Part shown: positions 4,964 to 5,876 of the stretch, one piece after another
Numbering within the stretch: position 1 is the stretch's first letter
Layout of the letters: each line of letters starts with the position of its first letter
NCBI RefSeq assembly: GCF_032075065.1
Contig: NZ_DAMAZC010000247.1
Coordinates: 1-5,876, forward strand
DNA length: 5,876 nucleotides
DNA from: Atlantibacter sp032075065
Lineage (GTDB): Bacteria > Pseudomonadota > Gammaproteobacteria > Enterobacterales > Enterobacteriaceae
Direction of reading: 5' to 3'
Program-made: the position numbers and the translations under genes
The notes under the pieces: model-generated
Databases searched by the model: none
Told to the model about the DNA's origin: nothing
What the model saw: only the letters and a program-made list of their open reading frames with translations

Positions 4964-5876
4964 ATGCTTCGTTTAATTCTGGTTTCATTTTTACTTCTGG
5001 TTTCCGCGCTGCGAGCGTCCTGGGCGACAACCTATCCCTTACCGCCTGAAGACAGTCGCCTGGTGGGCAGCAATATCACTATTACGATACCGGAAGGCAA
5101 CACCGAGCCGCTGGAGCATTTCGCGGCAATGTACGGTCTTGGGCTTAGCAATATGCTGGAGGCCAACCCGGGCGTCGATCCGTATCTGCCCAAACCGGGC
5201 AGCCAGTTGATTATCCCCCAGCAGGTGATCCTGCCGGATACGCCGCGTAAAGGGATTGTGGTGAATAGCGCCGAAATGCGCCTTTATTACTATCCGCCAG
5301 ACAGCGGAACCGTGGTGGTTCTGCCGATTGGCATCGGCCAGGCGGGCCGCGAGACGCCGCGCAACTGGGTAACTAAAGTCGAGCGTAAACAGGAAGCGCC
5401 ATCATGGACGCCGACCGCCAATACCCGTCGCGAATACGCGAAAGAGGGCATTACGCTGCCGGCGTTTGTTCCTGCCGGGCCGGACAACCCGATGGGGCTA
5501 TACGCGATTTATATTGGCCGCCTGTATGCCATCCACGGCACCAACGCCAATTTCGGTATCGGCCTGCGGGTCAGCCAGGGCTGTATCCGTTTGCGCGATG
5601 ATGACATCAAATTGCTGTTTGATAACGTCCCGGTGGGTACGCGTGTGCAGCTGATCGATCAACCGGTAAAAACCACCCTTGAGCCGGACGGCACCCGATG
5701 GCTGGAAGTGCACGAGCCGCTATCGCGCAATCGCACCGAGTTTGAATCAGATAAACGCGTGCCGATCACCTTAACCGGGGCGCTACGTAAAGAGGTGGAA
5801 AGCCCGGATGTGGATGCGCAGGTGGTGACCGACGCTATTGAGCGCCGCTCGGGAATGCCGGTGCAGATTAACCATG
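4964..5876 (+). CDS. erfK: ErfK/LdtA, L,D-transpeptidase linking Braun lipoprotein to peptidoglycan; 3' end cut by the window
   Basis: Periplasmic YkuD-fold L,D-transpeptidase. The E. coli paralogues ErfK, YbiS and YcfS attach the C-terminal Lys of Lpp to diaminopimelate in peptidoglycan. I translated this frame directly: 304 full codons and one extra base are visible, and E. coli ErfK is 310 residues, so only a handful are missing. Residues 1-21 are a signal peptide (leucine-rich core, SWA cleavage site). Residues about 38-87 form a LysM-like peptidoglycan-binding domain (LEANPGVDPYLPKPGSQL). The catalytic domain runs from about 97 to 232, with His191 in YAIHGTN and the nucleophile Cys207 in SQGCIRL. 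A conserved PLSRNR segment follows. The ATG at 4964 has AAGGAA (4954-4959) four bases upstream. The gene is divergent from sitA, with 242 bp between them. In E. coli K-12 erfK precedes the cob genes. ErfK is favoured over YbiS/YcfS by the YPLPPE start and near-identity to my recollection of E. coli ErfK. Confidence 0.95.
   Translation, partial: MLRLILVSFLLLVSALRASWATTYPLPPEDSRLVGSNITITIPEGNTEPLEHFAAMYGLGLSNMLEANPGVDPYLPKPGSQLIIPQQVILPDTPRKGIVVNSAEMRLYYYPPDSGTVVVLPIGIGQAGRETPRNWVTKVERKQEAPSWTPTANTRREYAKEGITLPAFVPAGPDNPMGLYAIYIGRLYAIHGTNANFGIGLRVSQGCIRLRDDDIKLLFDNVPVGTRVQLIDQPVKTTLEPDGTRWLEVHEPLSRNRTEFESDKRVPITLTGALRKEVESPDVDAQVVTDAIERRSGMPVQINH

Noticed and set aside
5290..5713. Small open frames on both strands within erfK
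   Set aside because: erfK has a signal peptide, a LysM-like domain and the complete His/Cys catalytic motif in its own frame, so these are shadows.

Overview
The window looks like enterobacterial chromosome (Enterobacteriaceae, GC-rich coding sequence). The proteins read as close relatives of E. coli YeeO and ErfK/LdtA and of the Salmonella/Shigella/Enterobacter SitABCD proteins. From sequence alone I cannot name the genus. Klebsiella/Enterobacter/Kosakonia-like relatives are plausible, and E. coli K-12 is excluded because it has no sit operon here.

Layout, left to right: (1) the 3' part of yeeO on the + strand (1-1367), a MATE-family exporter whose true start lies left of the window; (2) a four-gene operon on the - strand (4721 down to 1330), sitA-sitB-sitC-sitD, encoding a complete Mn(II)/Fe(II) ABC importer: periplasmic binding protein, ATPase and two paralogous permeases. 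Every junction overlaps (4, 4 and 8 nt), so the genes are probably translationally coupled; (3) a 242-bp divergent intergenic region (4722-4963) dense in regulatory sites; (4) erfK/ldtA on the + strand (4964 to the window edge), a periplasmic L,D-transpeptidase that anchors Braun lipoprotein to peptidoglycan. It lacks only its last few codons.

SitA captures the metal in the periplasm, SitC and SitD form the membrane channel, and SitB powers transport. The intergenic region explains control. A near-perfect Fur box (4796-4814) abuts a sigma70-like promoter. Two dyads matching the enterobacterial MntR operator architecture (ATAGC-N4-GCTAT), centred 19 bp apart, each sit on a candidate -10 element. 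This predicts dual iron and manganese repression. erfK appears to have its own promoter, with a sigmaS-like extended -10.

The most unusual structure is the tail-to-tail meeting of yeeO and sitD. Their coding regions overlap by 38 bp, and a hairpin plus T7 tract that reads as the sit terminator lies inside the last codons of yeeO. I found no RNA gene, insertion sequence, CRISPR array or clearly undescribed system. The interest lies in the regulation and in the junction and placement of the sit operon between two genes that flank a tRNA-Asn/nac/cbl region in E. coli K-12.
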